A DNA stretch of 41,016 bases. It comes from Hahella ganghwensis DSM 17046 (GTDB taxonomy: Bacteria; Pseudomonadota; Gammaproteobacteria; Pseudomonadales; Oleiphilaceae). A program made the position numbers and the translations under genes. Positions 8,802-16,783 of the stretch are shown piece by piece. Positions within the stretch are counted from its first letter, which is position 1. Each line of letters begins with the position of its first letter. The notes beneath the pieces are model-generated. The model ran no database searches, was not told the origin of the DNA, and saw only the letters and a list, made by a program, of their open reading frames with translations. Where the stretch lies: the NCBI RefSeq assembly GCF_000376785.1, contig NZ_AQXX01000081.1, positions 1 to 41,016 of the forward strand, in the 5' to 3' direction.

Positions 8802-9656
8802 TCAGGCCAGCGTATCAAGTAGACAGAAAACCACTTCCACCCGCCCCAGATGGAGCACCATGCCGTCCTGCAGTTCAATCTCTGTCAACTTGTTTCCAGC
8901 CATTTCGATACCATTGGTGGAGCCCAGGTCCTTCAGTGTCCAATGACCACCCTCATAAGAAAGCACCGCATGGGTATCTGACACACTGGGATCACTGATA
9001 ACGATGTCTGCGCCCTCACCTCGCCCAATTTCCCAACGTGGATCAGACGTTTCCAGTGAGAGTCCGGTCACTTTCGCTTCCAATTGACTTTTGAACACCA
9101 CCAATGCAGCACTGTACAGAGTACTGCTACCTGCCAACGCAGAGGATATGGCTTTCTCAAGACTGGCCCGACTATGACTGGCTTCAGAACGACGGAACTC
9201 TGTCAGCCTGTCACGATCCAGTGGAGACCAACCTGGAGGCAGAGGGTAACTTTGTTGCAACTGGGTGGCATCCGGATCTTCTTCATCCTCTTCACTGACC
9301 ACAAGAGAATCCACGTCCGAAGAATCCGCCCCCAAATAACTGGAAATAATAGTGTTGTCTGATTCTTCCTCACTGGAAATCAGAAATGCCTCACTACTGA
9401 ATTTAACGACATCACCAGGATTCAGAAGCGTAGCCTCCGAGATACGGCGGTTATTTACCGTGGTGCCATTGGTGGAATGTAAATCCTCGACAAACAATCC
9501 TTCTTTTCGAACGACCAGTCGGGCATGTTCCCTGGAGGGAAGCCCTTGCTCAAGTGCAATATCACAGGTGTCGCTCCTGCCAACCAACATGGACGGGCGG
9601 GATACGGGGAAATCCTTTCCATCATGAACTCGCTTAAGATGGAATTTGGCCAACAT
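8802..9656 (-). CDS. protein with two FHA domains
   Basis: 284 residues, soluble. The first FHA domain spans about residues 20-95 (VGRSDTCDI ... SREHARL ... STNGTTVNNRRI). A linker rich in Ser, Asp and Glu follows, and the second FHA domain covers about 205-280 (IGRGEGADIVISDPSVSDTHAVL ... LGSTNGIEM). FHA domains bind phosphothreonine, so this is an adaptor in a Ser/Thr-phosphorylation or assembly pathway. No kinase, phosphatase or secretion gene is next to it. Both domains keep the Gly-Arg, Ser/Thr-x-x-His and Asn-Gly core; in the second the Ser-x-x-His reads SDTH. The role is unknown. Confidence 0.9.
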   Translation of the reverse strand: MLAKFHLKRVHDGKDFPVSRPSMLVGRSDTCDIALEQGLPSREHARLVVRKEGLFVEDLHSTNGTTVNNRRISEATLLNPGDVVKFSSEAFLISSEEESDNTIISSYLGADSSDVDSLVVSEEDEEDPDATQLQQSYPLPPGWSPLDRDRLTEFRRSEASHSRASLEKAISSALAGSSTLYSAALVVFKSQLEAKVTGLSLETSDPRWEIGRGEGADIVISDPSVSDTHAVLSYEGGHWTLKDLGSTNGIEMAGNKLTEIELQDGMVLHLGRVEVVFCLLDTLA

Positions 9657-9790
9657 ATCAGGCGGATCCTCAGTTTTGCCTCAAGTACTTTGAGTCATCT
9701 GTTTCAACAGACCTTAGCTTAGCCGGATTCAACCTATTACCCAAGAACTTGCCCGGGATATTTTCATCTAGCTTTTGGCACTTTCCGTAC

Positions 9791-9876
9791 CTGTAGCGGA
9801 GATCGACATACCTTGTAACGAGGACAAAAAGTCTGCAACGAGGATCAACAAAGTCTGTAAGAAGGGTGAATACGAG
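9791..9876. repeat. four imperfect 21-22 bp tandem units
   Basis: Units start near 9791, 9812, 9833 and 9855, with a shared core CTGYAACGAGGA. The period of two helical turns and the place, 135-220 bp before the FHA gene start, fit a protein-binding array. An ORF across it on the minus strand reads a matching 7-residue repeat and is probably not a gene. Confidence 0.45.
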
Positions 9877-9930
9877 AACCACCAGCCATTAAGCATCATC
9901 CTGGGAAAAACGCCAGAAGCCTGCGCAGCC

Positions 9931-9958
9931 ACCGATGAGGGGGTGACGCCTCATCGGT
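9931..9958 (-). terminator. stem-loop after the acyl-CoA reductase gene
   Basis: A perfect 10-bp stem (9931-9940 with 9949-9958, ACCGATGAGG/CCTCATCGGT) with an 8-base loop, 19 bp after the reductase stop. It has no T run on the minus strand, so it may protect the 3' end or work with Rho. Confidence 0.5.
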
Positions 9959-9976
9959 GATTTACACTGAAAATTT

Positions 9977-11524
9977 TCAGGCTGCCTGACTCTGTTGTTG
10001 CTCGATCGTCGTTTTTTTCAGTTTGTAAACCCGACGTGGCTTGAGGGCGTATCGATTCAGTCCGGGAATATGCACTTTTCGAAGGTACATGCCCCAGTCA
10101 TACTGCGAGGAATCAACCGGAAACTCTTTGGCGTCGTATTCTCCCATCCGTTTGGCCAGAGCCAGCAATTTGGCATTGCTGAAGGTATAAGACGGCGAGG
10201 TGTAGAAAGAGAACACGATTGACAGCTTGCGAGTGGCTTCCAGATTGGACAACATCCGCGAGCTGGGTTCGCGCCCCAAGGCTTCCAGTAACTTGAAACC
10301 GACTTTGATCGCGTGATAGCCAACCGTCATAACCGTGTTGAACACAGGACTTGGAATCATCATGAATGACTTCTGGGGCTTACGGATAAACAGTCGGTCA
10401 TGCACCTCATGTTTTTCTTCCGCTTCTGCCTGAACATGGCCGATCACATCCTTGAGCCTGATGGGGTTCGCTTCACTGCTGCTGCACTGATAAATACGTT
10501 GCTGGTAAGGATCTAACAGCGCTTCGGCCGCAGACAGGATAATACTGTTGGACACGAGGTCAGCAGGAATAATATCGATGATCCCCTCACGCTTGCCGGG
10601 GAAGAAATTCACTTTCTCGCGAGCGTAGGCAAGAATAATCGCATCGGCAACCTTGACCCCTTCAATCCAACCCGGCACAGGTCCTTCAAGGGTACTTTCT
10701 ACGATGGATGGCCTCAAAATGGTGAGCGTTTTACCATACATCGCCTTCATCAGAAGTTGCTCACCCATCCACTTGGTGAAGGTGTAGGTGTCGTTCCAAC
10801 CGTAGCGATTGGCTTCTGCAATTCCCAAATCCACCAGTTTTTTCTCGCGCTGTTCATCATCGTTGGTCGATGCAACCACTTCCTGAACTTTGGACTGAAG
10901 AAGCTCGATTAAAGGCTCGACTTCGAAGTAACCGAATTCAGAACGCTCAACCGGCTGCCCCGCAGGGATAACGTTATCCTCCTCCATGACGCCTTTGTTA
11001 TATCCGTTCACATAACAGGTTGACACTTGAACAATGGGAAGGTCTCCACCGGCCTGTGACAGTGCAATCATATTATTCAGGCACAGGGTGTTGATTTTCA
11101 GCGCTTGGTCCAGGGGTTCCCGAAAATTCACACTGGCAGCAGAATTGACAATGATATCGATGTTCCCGGCCAGTTCCTGGAACTCACTTTCGGATAATCC
11201 GAAATTCTTTTCCGTCATTTCACCACTGACAAAGCGTAAGTGCTCATCACATCTGGCCTGAAATAGCTGAGCATCCTCGCTCTTAAGGGTTTCGAAAATG
11301 GAAGACTGGGCGATCTCATTGGCAAAACGTTTCTCGGCAGTGGGATAACTTCGGTTGCCACGGACCAACAAATAGATTTTGCCGATATCAGGTACACTGC
11401 GAAGCAGCTTTTCCAGTACAACCTTGCCCACAAACCCTGTGGTTCCCGTAATGAGCACATTTTTTCCCGCAAGAGCGGTGAGTGTTTTGGATTCAATCAT
11501 ATCCAGTTGGCTCCTGTTTTCCAT
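9977..11524 (-). CDS. fatty acyl-CoA reductase, alcohol-forming (Marinobacter 512-residue type)
   Basis: 515 residues. The Rossmann signature GTTGFVG is at 27-33. SAASVNFREPLDQALKINT and VSTCYVNG follow, and the short-chain-dehydrogenase catalytic pair is Tyr247 and Lys251 (YTFTK). ILRPSIVES and GWIEGVKVADAIILAYAREK come next, and a C-terminal FAR_C-type domain runs from about 370. The order and wording of these motifs follow the Marinobacter enzyme that reduces fatty aldehydes and acyl-CoAs to fatty alcohols with NADPH, the first step to wax esters. It is longer than a plain SDR and of normal family length. It is transcribed alone, with 320 bp of noncoding DNA upstream. No wax synthase is in the window, so storage is an inference. 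Confidence 0.92.
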   Translation of the reverse strand: MENRSQLDMIESKTLTALAGKNVLITGTTGFVGKVVLEKLLRSVPDIGKIYLLVRGNRSYPTAEKRFANEIAQSSIFETLKSEDAQLFQARCDEHLRFVSGEMTEKNFGLSESEFQELAGNIDIIVNSAASVNFREPLDQALKINTLCLNNMIALSQAGGDLPIVQVSTCYVNGYNKGVMEEDNVIPAGQPVERSEFGYFEVEPLIELLQSKVQEVVASTNDDEQREKKLVDLGIAEANRYGWNDTYTFTKWMGEQLLMKAMYGKTLTILRPSIVESTLEGPVPGWIEGVKVADAIILAYAREKVNFFPGKREGIIDIIPADLVSNSIILSAAEALLDPYQQRIYQCSSSEANPIRLKDVIGHVQAEAEEKHEVHDRLFIRKPQKSFMMIPSPVFNTVMTVGYHAIKVGFKLLEALGREPSSRMLSNLEATRKLSIVFSFYTSPSYTFSNAKLLALAKRMGEYDAKEFPVDSSQYDWGMYLRKVHIPGLNRYALKPRRVYKLKKTTIEQQQSQAA

Positions 11525-11844
11525 GAATGTTGTAAAGCCGATATTTCTAAGTGACTTTCCCTTTTTCTTTACTGCCTTTCTTTAATAGAGTGTTATTCCT
11601 TCACTTTGCCGTTTCGAGCTTGAGCTCTATCAGCCAGACCTGAAAACCATTTAGAAATATCATCTCGCCCGGGGACCTCTACTACCTAAAATTGACCCCA
11701 ATTTGATAAAAATATTTACATTTGGTTACAAGGCAGAACGTGACTGGTTTCGCAATAACTGCTGTTTTCGAATTCCAATCCGCTCTCCGTGATAAAACTC
11801 ACAGCAAAAATCTGACCAGCTTTCCAAAAGCTCCGCAGATTGTC
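11525..11844. promoter_or_regulatory. noncoding region upstream of the acyl-CoA reductase
   Basis: 320 bp, AT-rich towards the reductase. It must hold the reductase promoter and the 3' end of the hydrolase transcript. I see one short palindrome, GAGCTTGAGCTC, at 11616-11627, about 95 bp before the reductase start. I see no gene and no clear intrinsic terminator. Confidence 0.35.
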
Positions 11845-12771
11845 TTACAATCTGTTTTTAAACCATTCGCATGTCAGGTGTAGAACGTCCTTTTTCTGGG
11901 TATCCATATGACCCATATGGCCGTTCTCCGGAAGAATGTGCAGTGCCTTCTCACCACGCAGCCGGCTAAATAACATTTCAGCCGTTGCCGGTGGATCCAC
12001 TTCATCCAGGGCACCATGTATCACGCAAACCGGACTGGTGATTCTGTGCACTCTTTTCAGGGTGTCGACCTGAAAACATTCCAGTGATCCCGGCAACGGT
12101 AGACGCGAATACGCGCTAATAATGTAAGGGTCTTGTATGACGGCACGATTAACATCATCGTCTACTGCCGCCCTCACCTGACTGAGAGCAAAACCCAACG
12201 GGAGTTGCAATTCTCTAAAACCAAGCATCGTTTTGCAGGTTCCCAGCAAACTGGCAACCCGGAAGAAAGGGGCTTCATACCACTTGAGAACGCTTCTGAC
12301 AGTGGCATCCAGGGTGACCAGGGCTTTGAACGGAAGGCCCTCTGCGGCCGCTTCCAATACGGCAGTACCGCCAGAGGAAAAACCAAACGCACCGATGGCT
12401 CCATGCACCACATCGGTGCGTTGCTGGAGATATTTTAGTGCACAACGAAGGTCCTCAACCCACTCTTCCATCCTAACGTGGTAGCGCTGCCCCTCCGACT
12501 CGCCATGTCCGTGCATATCCAATACAAGACTGCCAATCCCCTGACCGGCTAATGTTTCTGCAAGCTCAAAAAAATGTTCTTTGTAATCGAAAGCGCCATG
12601 ACAAATGACGACAACAGGAGAAACCTGTAACTGGCGGGGTAAGAATAAGCGGCCGACGATGCTCGCACCGAGAGACCTGAACTGGATCGTTTCCTGTCTG
12701 GGCATCTTTTTGAATCGTGTCCTTGTGGAATGGTGGAATTTGAAGATTCCGAAAATCTGCGCAACCTTCAC
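11845..12771 (-). CDS. alpha/beta-hydrolase (lipase/esterase-like)
   Basis: 308 residues from the GTG at 12771; an ATG at 12705 (MPRQETIQF) gives 286 and fits the domain edge better, but neither has a clear ribosome site. The oxyanion strand is VVVICHGAFDYKEHF, and the nucleophile elbow is GFSSG (Ser132 in the long form). The acid is probably the Asp in IHGALDEVDPP and the His is in NGHMGHMD near the C-terminus. DMHGHGESEG is typical of the serine aminopeptidase S33/monoacylglycerol lipase branch. No signal peptide is evident, so it is probably cytoplasmic. It sits between the acyl-CoA reductase and a divergent lipid-type pair, so an acyl substrate is likely but unproven. Confidence 0.85.
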   Translation of the reverse strand: MKVAQIFGIFKFHHSTRTRFKKMPRQETIQFRSLGASIVGRLFLPRQLQVSPVVVICHGAFDYKEHFFELAETLAGQGIGSLVLDMHGHGESEGQRYHVRMEEWVEDLRCALKYLQQRTDVVHGAIGAFGFSSGGTAVLEAAAEGLPFKALVTLDATVRSVLKWYEAPFFRVASLLGTCKTMLGFRELQLPLGFALSQVRAAVDDDVNRAVIQDPYIISAYSRLPLPGSLECFQVDTLKRVHRITSPVCVIHGALDEVDPPATAEMLFSRLRGEKALHILPENGHMGHMDTQKKDVLHLTCEWFKNRL

Positions 12772-13133
12772 CGGAGAACCCCGGAAAAAGCCAACAGATG
12801 AAAAGTCCTTTTATACAACTCAAAAACTTCAGGATCTGTTGACGTTTTCCTGTCTTGAGAACCCGAGGAGGAGAAGTTTACTCGGAAGTGATTTCAATCA
12901 AAAGAGCAAGGCAAATTAATTTTGTGAAACAGGGCACAACCGACCACTTGATTGTCCTACAATCCAATTCATTTTGATGAATTTCATTGGGTTATTAAGC
13001 ATTTTCGTTAACTTCTGCAAACCAAAAGTGCGGCCTGACGCACAGTCTTGTAACAGTCAGTAAACTACCATTTCGACACAACACGAAAAACAAGAACAAA
13101 ATTCTAAATAACAAAAAAAGCAGGCAAGAGATC
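12772..13133. promoter_or_regulatory. divergent control region, hydrolase vs methyltransferase pair
   Basis: 362 bp without a gene. It holds an AT-rich inverted repeat, AATTCAT-N4-ATGAATT, at 12966-12983, some 150 bp before the methyltransferase start, of the kind used as an operator. The promoter elements themselves could not be fixed with confidence. Confidence 0.35.
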
Positions 13134-13841
13134 ATGACAACAGAAGTCGTAAGCGTGAAAGAATCCGGCAAAGACAATGGCGTCTCCAAGGACAAATATC
13201 GCCTGATCGGACCGGTCTATGACTTTCTCAGTGCACTTTACAGCGGCAAGTCGATTCATCAGTGCAAAATCGGCATGCTCAATTCAGATCAGGTTCGTCC
13301 CGGAGATAAAATACTTTTCGCTGGTGTCGGTCATGGTAAAGATGCCATTCATGCAGCGGAGCTGGGAGCCGAAGTCACCGTCGTCGATCTCTCAGCCACC
13401 ATGCTGAGAAAATTTGAAGAAGGCCTGCAGGAACAAAATAAATCCCATCTTCCCATTCGGCAGGTTCATGCCGATATTTTCAAATTTGACGAGCTCGAAG
13501 AGTTCGACATGGTTGTCGCCAATTTCTTTCTCAATGTATTTGAAGAAGACACCATGACCAAAGTCCTGGAACACCTGATCGCCTTAACGAAAAAGGGCGG
13601 TAAGGTCGTCGTGGGCGATTTCGCCTTTCCTACCGGAAATCTGGTTTCACGCCTATTCAAAAAGACCTACTGGTATCTGGCGGTCTCCCTGTTCTGGCTA
13701 TTCGCCAATAACGCCATGCACAGTATCTATAACTACCCCGAGCATATGAAAAAGCAGGGACTGATCATCCGTGACCGGAAATATTTCAAGCTGCTTAATG
13801 TCAATTGCTATTGGTCGGTCCTCGGCTACAAATCACTGTAA
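13134..13841 (+). CDS. class I SAM-dependent methyltransferase
   Basis: 235 residues. Motif I is LFAGVGHGKDAIHAAELGAE near residues 60-79, then VTVVDLSATML (acidic end of strand 2) and VVANFFLNVFEED (motif IV). GGKVVVGDF follows. A hydrophobic stretch near 180-195 (WYLAVSLFWLFANNA) suggests contact with the membrane or a lipid substrate. The overall layout resembles UbiE/MenG-type quinone methylases, but the target cannot be told. It leads a two-gene unit with the DUF2156 protein 45 bp downstream. The ATG at 13134 follows a GCAAGAGA purine stretch. Confidence 0.85.
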   Translation: MTTEVVSVKESGKDNGVSKDKYRLIGPVYDFLSALYSGKSIHQCKIGMLNSDQVRPGDKILFAGVGHGKDAIHAAELGAEVTVVDLSATMLRKFEEGLQEQNKSHLPIRQVHADIFKFDELEEFDMVVANFFLNVFEEDTMTKVLEHLIALTKKGGKVVVGDFAFPTGNLVSRLFKKTYWYLAVSLFWLFANNAMHSIYNYPEHMKKQGLIIRDRKYFKLLNVNCYWSVLGYKSL

Positions 13842-13886
13842 TTACAAAACACTCACATATAACGATAACAACAGACGAGGTGTGGT

Positions 13887-14894
13887 ATGACTGATCAGGC
13901 ACTGGTCCTCGACCGTTACAGCGACGTCAGACAGGGTAACTTCAGCTTCTCAGAGCGTGTCAACTATCTGAAGGAATTCGGACGGCACTCGCAGTCCTTC
14001 TCTACCCTGCAACCGGGAATGGATTTTTTTGATCTGGAAGGCATTGGCTACGTCGGCTTTATGCGCAAGTGGGGTAATGTTTTTGTACTGTCAGATCCAG
14101 TTTGTGCAGCTGAGAATTTTGACCTGATATTGACTGAATTCCATAAAAAGTTTCCCCGTGCCAGCTATATCCAGGTCAGTAAAGATGTCGCAGATATACT
14201 GCACAAGCGCTTTGGTCTCTATGGCACTCAGTTTGGTTCAGAAAGTCGGATTGACCTGCAAAAGTGGAGTCTGACCGGGAAAAAGAAGCAAGTATTGCGC
14301 ACCGCGATCAATCAGGCTGAAAAACACGGCATTACCGTCAAAGAACGTTTCAGCGATGATCACACCCGGGAAATTTCAGAAGCCTGGATTAAAACGCGGA
14401 AGTGCAAAAGCAACGAAATTCGGTTCCTTATTCGTCCAATGAATATGAACTACAAGGAAAACGAGCGTCATTTTTACGCTTATCAGGATGGCAAGGCCGT
14501 TGGCTTTATCTACTTTGACCCGGTCTACGACAAAAACAAAATTGTCAGCTACGTGCCAAATATTTCCCGTGCTTCGGCAGATTTCAAACAAGGTATTTTC
14601 TATACCCTGATGACTCATGCCATGGAGGTATTCAAGGAAGAAGGCGTCACCTACCTGGATCTGGGTCTGGTTCCGCTGATGCTGACCCGGGAAACAGAAC
14701 CTCAGGAATCACGGTTACTGAAAAAGCTGCTTCACATGGTCTACGAAAAAGGAAATTTCCTGTACAACTTTAAAGGATTGGAATTCACCAAAACCCGGTT
14801 CCGAGGAGAGGTATTTAAAACCTATTGCTGCCACAGCAAACCACTCCCCATGATAGAGTTTCTGGCCATGTTCAAGCTGACCCGATTGATTTAA
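13887..14894 (+). CDS. DUF2156 protein (soluble phosphatidylglycerol lysyltransferase C-terminal-like, GNAT fold)
   Basis: 335 residues, no membrane span. It has the DUF2156 pattern: FFDLEGIGYVGFMRKWGNVF, LSDPVCAAEN, ASYIQVSKDVADILHKRFGLY, then KKQVLRTAINQAEKHGITVKE and the GNAT-like HFYAYQDGKAVGFIYFDPVY. The family includes the cytosolic tRNA-dependent aminoacyl transferase half of MprF, here without the membrane flippase half. The product could be an aminoacylated lipid or another acyl transfer; the sequence does not decide. It is co-transcribed with the methyltransferase and followed by a strong terminator. The start has a good site, GACGAGGTGTGGT, before the ATG. Confidence 0.85.
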   Translation: MTDQALVLDRYSDVRQGNFSFSERVNYLKEFGRHSQSFSTLQPGMDFFDLEGIGYVGFMRKWGNVFVLSDPVCAAENFDLILTEFHKKFPRASYIQVSKDVADILHKRFGLYGTQFGSESRIDLQKWSLTGKKKQVLRTAINQAEKHGITVKERFSDDHTREISEAWIKTRKCKSNEIRFLIRPMNMNYKENERHFYAYQDGKAVGFIYFDPVYDKNKIVSYVPNISRASADFKQGIFYTLMTHAMEVFKEEGVTYLDLGLVPLMLTRETEPQESRLLKKLLHMVYEKGNFLYNFKGLEFTKTRFRGEVFKTYCCHSKPLPMIEFLAMFKLTRLI

Positions 14895-14939
14895 ACCTCG
14901 AAGAAAGCCACATAATAAAAAATAAAATAACAAACCCTA

Positions 14940-14967
14940 GCCCGCAGGATTGCGGGCCTTATTTTTT
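14940..14967 (+). terminator. intrinsic terminator of the methyltransferase-DUF2156 unit
   Basis: A 7-bp GC-rich stem (14940-14946 GCCCGCA with 14951-14957 TGCGGGC), a 4-base loop, then CTTATTTTTT. It lies 45 bp after the DUF2156 stop. This is a classic rho-independent form. Confidence 0.9.
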
Positions 14968-14997
14968 ATAGCAGTGTTCTTAAAGAGCCACTTTTCT

Positions 14998-15837
14998 TCA
15001 TCGTTTCCCTATTGGCAAAGTCATGGCCTGATGAAACCCCAGTTTTGCCACCCCCTCACGCCACTGATTGTCCAGGTTCGCCAGAGTTGTCGCCGCGATA
15101 TGAACAGGCTCTGAGCCAACACTTATCGGGTCAGCCCGATTTCCCAGAAGATCAGCCACCCGGCGGGCAATCGCCTTTCCGGAGTCCACCCAGGCAACCT
15201 GTGGAGCCAGTTGAGTCAGATAAGGTTTCAGTAGAGGAAAATGCGTGCAGCCCAGCACCACTTGATCGCACTCTGCCACGAGCACTGGCTCTATTTCCCG
15301 GGCAATAGCTTCCGCGCTCACGTGACGCTCACAGAGTACATCTTCTGCCAAGGCGACCAGAACATTAGAGCCAACCCTGACCACCTGGCAATCGGATGCA
15401 TGAAGTGTTATGAGATTATTCAGGTAGTCGCGCGCAACCGTTCCCGGTGTCGCCAACAACCCAATGCGCCGGTTCTGACTGGCGATAGCCGCAGTCTTGA
15501 TTGCGGGCACCACTCCCACAACCGGTACAGAGTACAGACGACGTATTTCCTCCAGCACGATGGTGCTGGCCGTATTGCAGGCAACTACGATGACACCCGG
15601 CTGAAGTTGAGGCACCAGCGTTGCCAGTATCTCAGAGACGCGTTCAACCAGCGCCCCTTCAGTTTTGAGACCATAAGGATAAGCAGCAAAGTCAGCCAGA
15701 TAAAACGTATCAAGTAAGGGGGTGAGATGGCAGATTTCCTGCCAGACGGTCAGCCCTCCGCTCCCGGAATCGAGTACCAAAGCGGGCCGGTTCAGAAAAG
15801 GTAAAACATCGGCCAACTCTGTGGAATGCGGAATCAA
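14998..15837 (-). CDS. murI: glutamate racemase
   Basis: 279 residues. It makes D-glutamate for peptidoglycan. The N-terminal catalytic acid region is LVLDSGSGGLTV (Asp23, Ser24), and the two catalytic cysteines are Cys87 in ACNTAST and Cys197 in LGCTHFPLL. The DFAAYPYG block (residues 49-56) and VGVVPAIKTA are also family marks. The length is typical. The start ATG at 15837 is 25 bp after the nudC stop, so the two are probably transcribed together. Confidence 0.95.
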   Translation of the reverse strand: MIPHSTELADVLPFLNRPALVLDSGSGGLTVWQEICHLTPLLDTFYLADFAAYPYGLKTEGALVERVSEILATLVPQLQPGVIVVACNTASTIVLEEIRRLYSVPVVGVVPAIKTAAIASQNRRIGLLATPGTVARDYLNNLITLHASDCQVVRVGSNVLVALAEDVLCERHVSAEAIAREIEPVLVAECDQVVLGCTHFPLLKPYLTQLAPQVAWVDSGKAIARRVADLLGNRADPISVGSEPVHIAATTLANLDNQWREGVAKLGFHQAMTLPIGKR

Positions 15838-15862
15838 TCAGACATTCCTCCTGCAGATTGCG

Positions 15863-16693
15863 TCAATCACCTTGCTGACGAAGATCATCAACAACCGCCC
15901 GGATCAACTTACCGGCAATCGTCTGGGGCGGAGCGATGGTTGGCAGTCGATCCACATCAAACCATTGCGCGTCCCGTAGTTCGGTCGAATCAATCTGTAG
16001 CTCGCCGTCCAGGTAATCCGCCACATAGCCCAGCATCAACTGATGGGGAAAAGGCCAGGCCTGAGACAACTGGTATTGGATGTTATGGACCCGGATACCC
16101 GCTTCTTCCATGACTTCTCTTTCCAGTCCTTCTTCTGCACTCTCTCCGGCTTCAATAAACCCGGCCAGACAACTGTACATATCAGTACGATATCTGCTGG
16201 ATTGTGCCAACAGAATCTGGCGCTCTTTTCTGATGACAGTGATGATACAGGGAGACACTTTGGGATAAGAGAGATAACCACAACCGGCACAGGACATTGC
16301 TCTGTCCGCGTCGTTGAATTCAAGCGTATGACCACACCGGCTACAGAAATTCTGGGTACTCAGCCAGTATCGCAACTGGGCAGCGGCATTGATCACTTTA
16401 AACGACGACTCCGGCGCCCTGAGCAGGTAATCACGCAACAGGATGTCCTGCCAGCCGTCCGGAACCGATTCCAGCTGCACAACCCGGAAAGGAGAACCAT
16501 TCAGCTCTCCCAGTAATAATGCCAGTTTTGGTTGAACCGGAAGGGTATCATAGGTCCACGGGAAATGGGCCGCCGGATCCGCCAGCACTTCCGGTTTCAC
16601 CAGCAGACGATCTTCAAGAAAATAGACCGAAAGAGTCTGAGGGCTGTCAACGCCCGCCACCATGGCAGGATGATATTTAAACGTTATCGTCAC
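15863..16693 (-). CDS. nudC: NAD+ diphosphatase / NADH pyrophosphatase (RNA de-NADding family)
   Basis: 276 residues. A four-cysteine zinc ribbon (FCSRCGHTLEF and SCAGCGY) precedes the Nudix domain. The Nudix box is GFIEAGESAEEGLEREVMEEAG, which fits GX5EX7REUXEEXGU. The NADH-specific family motif SQPWPFPxS is here SQAWPFPHQ, with the first Pro and the final Ser changed. The start is GTG at 16693, supported by AAGGAG five bases upstream. It cleaves NAD(H) to NMN and AMP, and in E. coli removes NAD caps from RNA. It is upstream of murI on the same strand. Confidence 0.93.
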   Translation of the reverse strand: MTITFKYHPAMVAGVDSPQTLSVYFLEDRLLVKPEVLADPAAHFPWTYDTLPVQPKLALLLGELNGSPFRVVQLESVPDGWQDILLRDYLLRAPESSFKVINAAAQLRYWLSTQNFCSRCGHTLEFNDADRAMSCAGCGYLSYPKVSPCIITVIRKERQILLAQSSRYRTDMYSCLAGFIEAGESAEEGLEREVMEEAGIRVHNIQYQLSQAWPFPHQLMLGYVADYLDGELQIDSTELRDAQWFDVDRLPTIAPPQTIAGKLIRAVVDDLRQQGD

Positions 16694-16706
16694 ACTATCT
16701 CCTTAA

Positions 16707-16728
16707 GGTCTGTTGACACCAACAGACC
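16707..16728. repeat. GGTCTGTTG inverted repeat
   Basis: A perfect 9-bp stem, GGTCTGTTG (16707-16715) with CAACAGACC (16720-16728), loop ACAC. It lies between the gldG-like gene and nudC, 14 bp before the nudC start. Similar GGTCTGTT hairpins occur at 20529-20544 and 20820-20850, so it looks like a dispersed repeat rather than a plain terminator; it has no T run. Confidence 0.55.
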
Positions 16729-16783
16729 CGGCACGGGCTATTGTAAAGCTGCCAGCGTTGCAGCTGTGGCGTTAGAAAGGGCC

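Noticed and set aside
9670-9882. A 70-residue minus-strand gene
   Set aside because: Its peptide simply mirrors the 21-22 bp DNA repeats, and it has no ribosome site.
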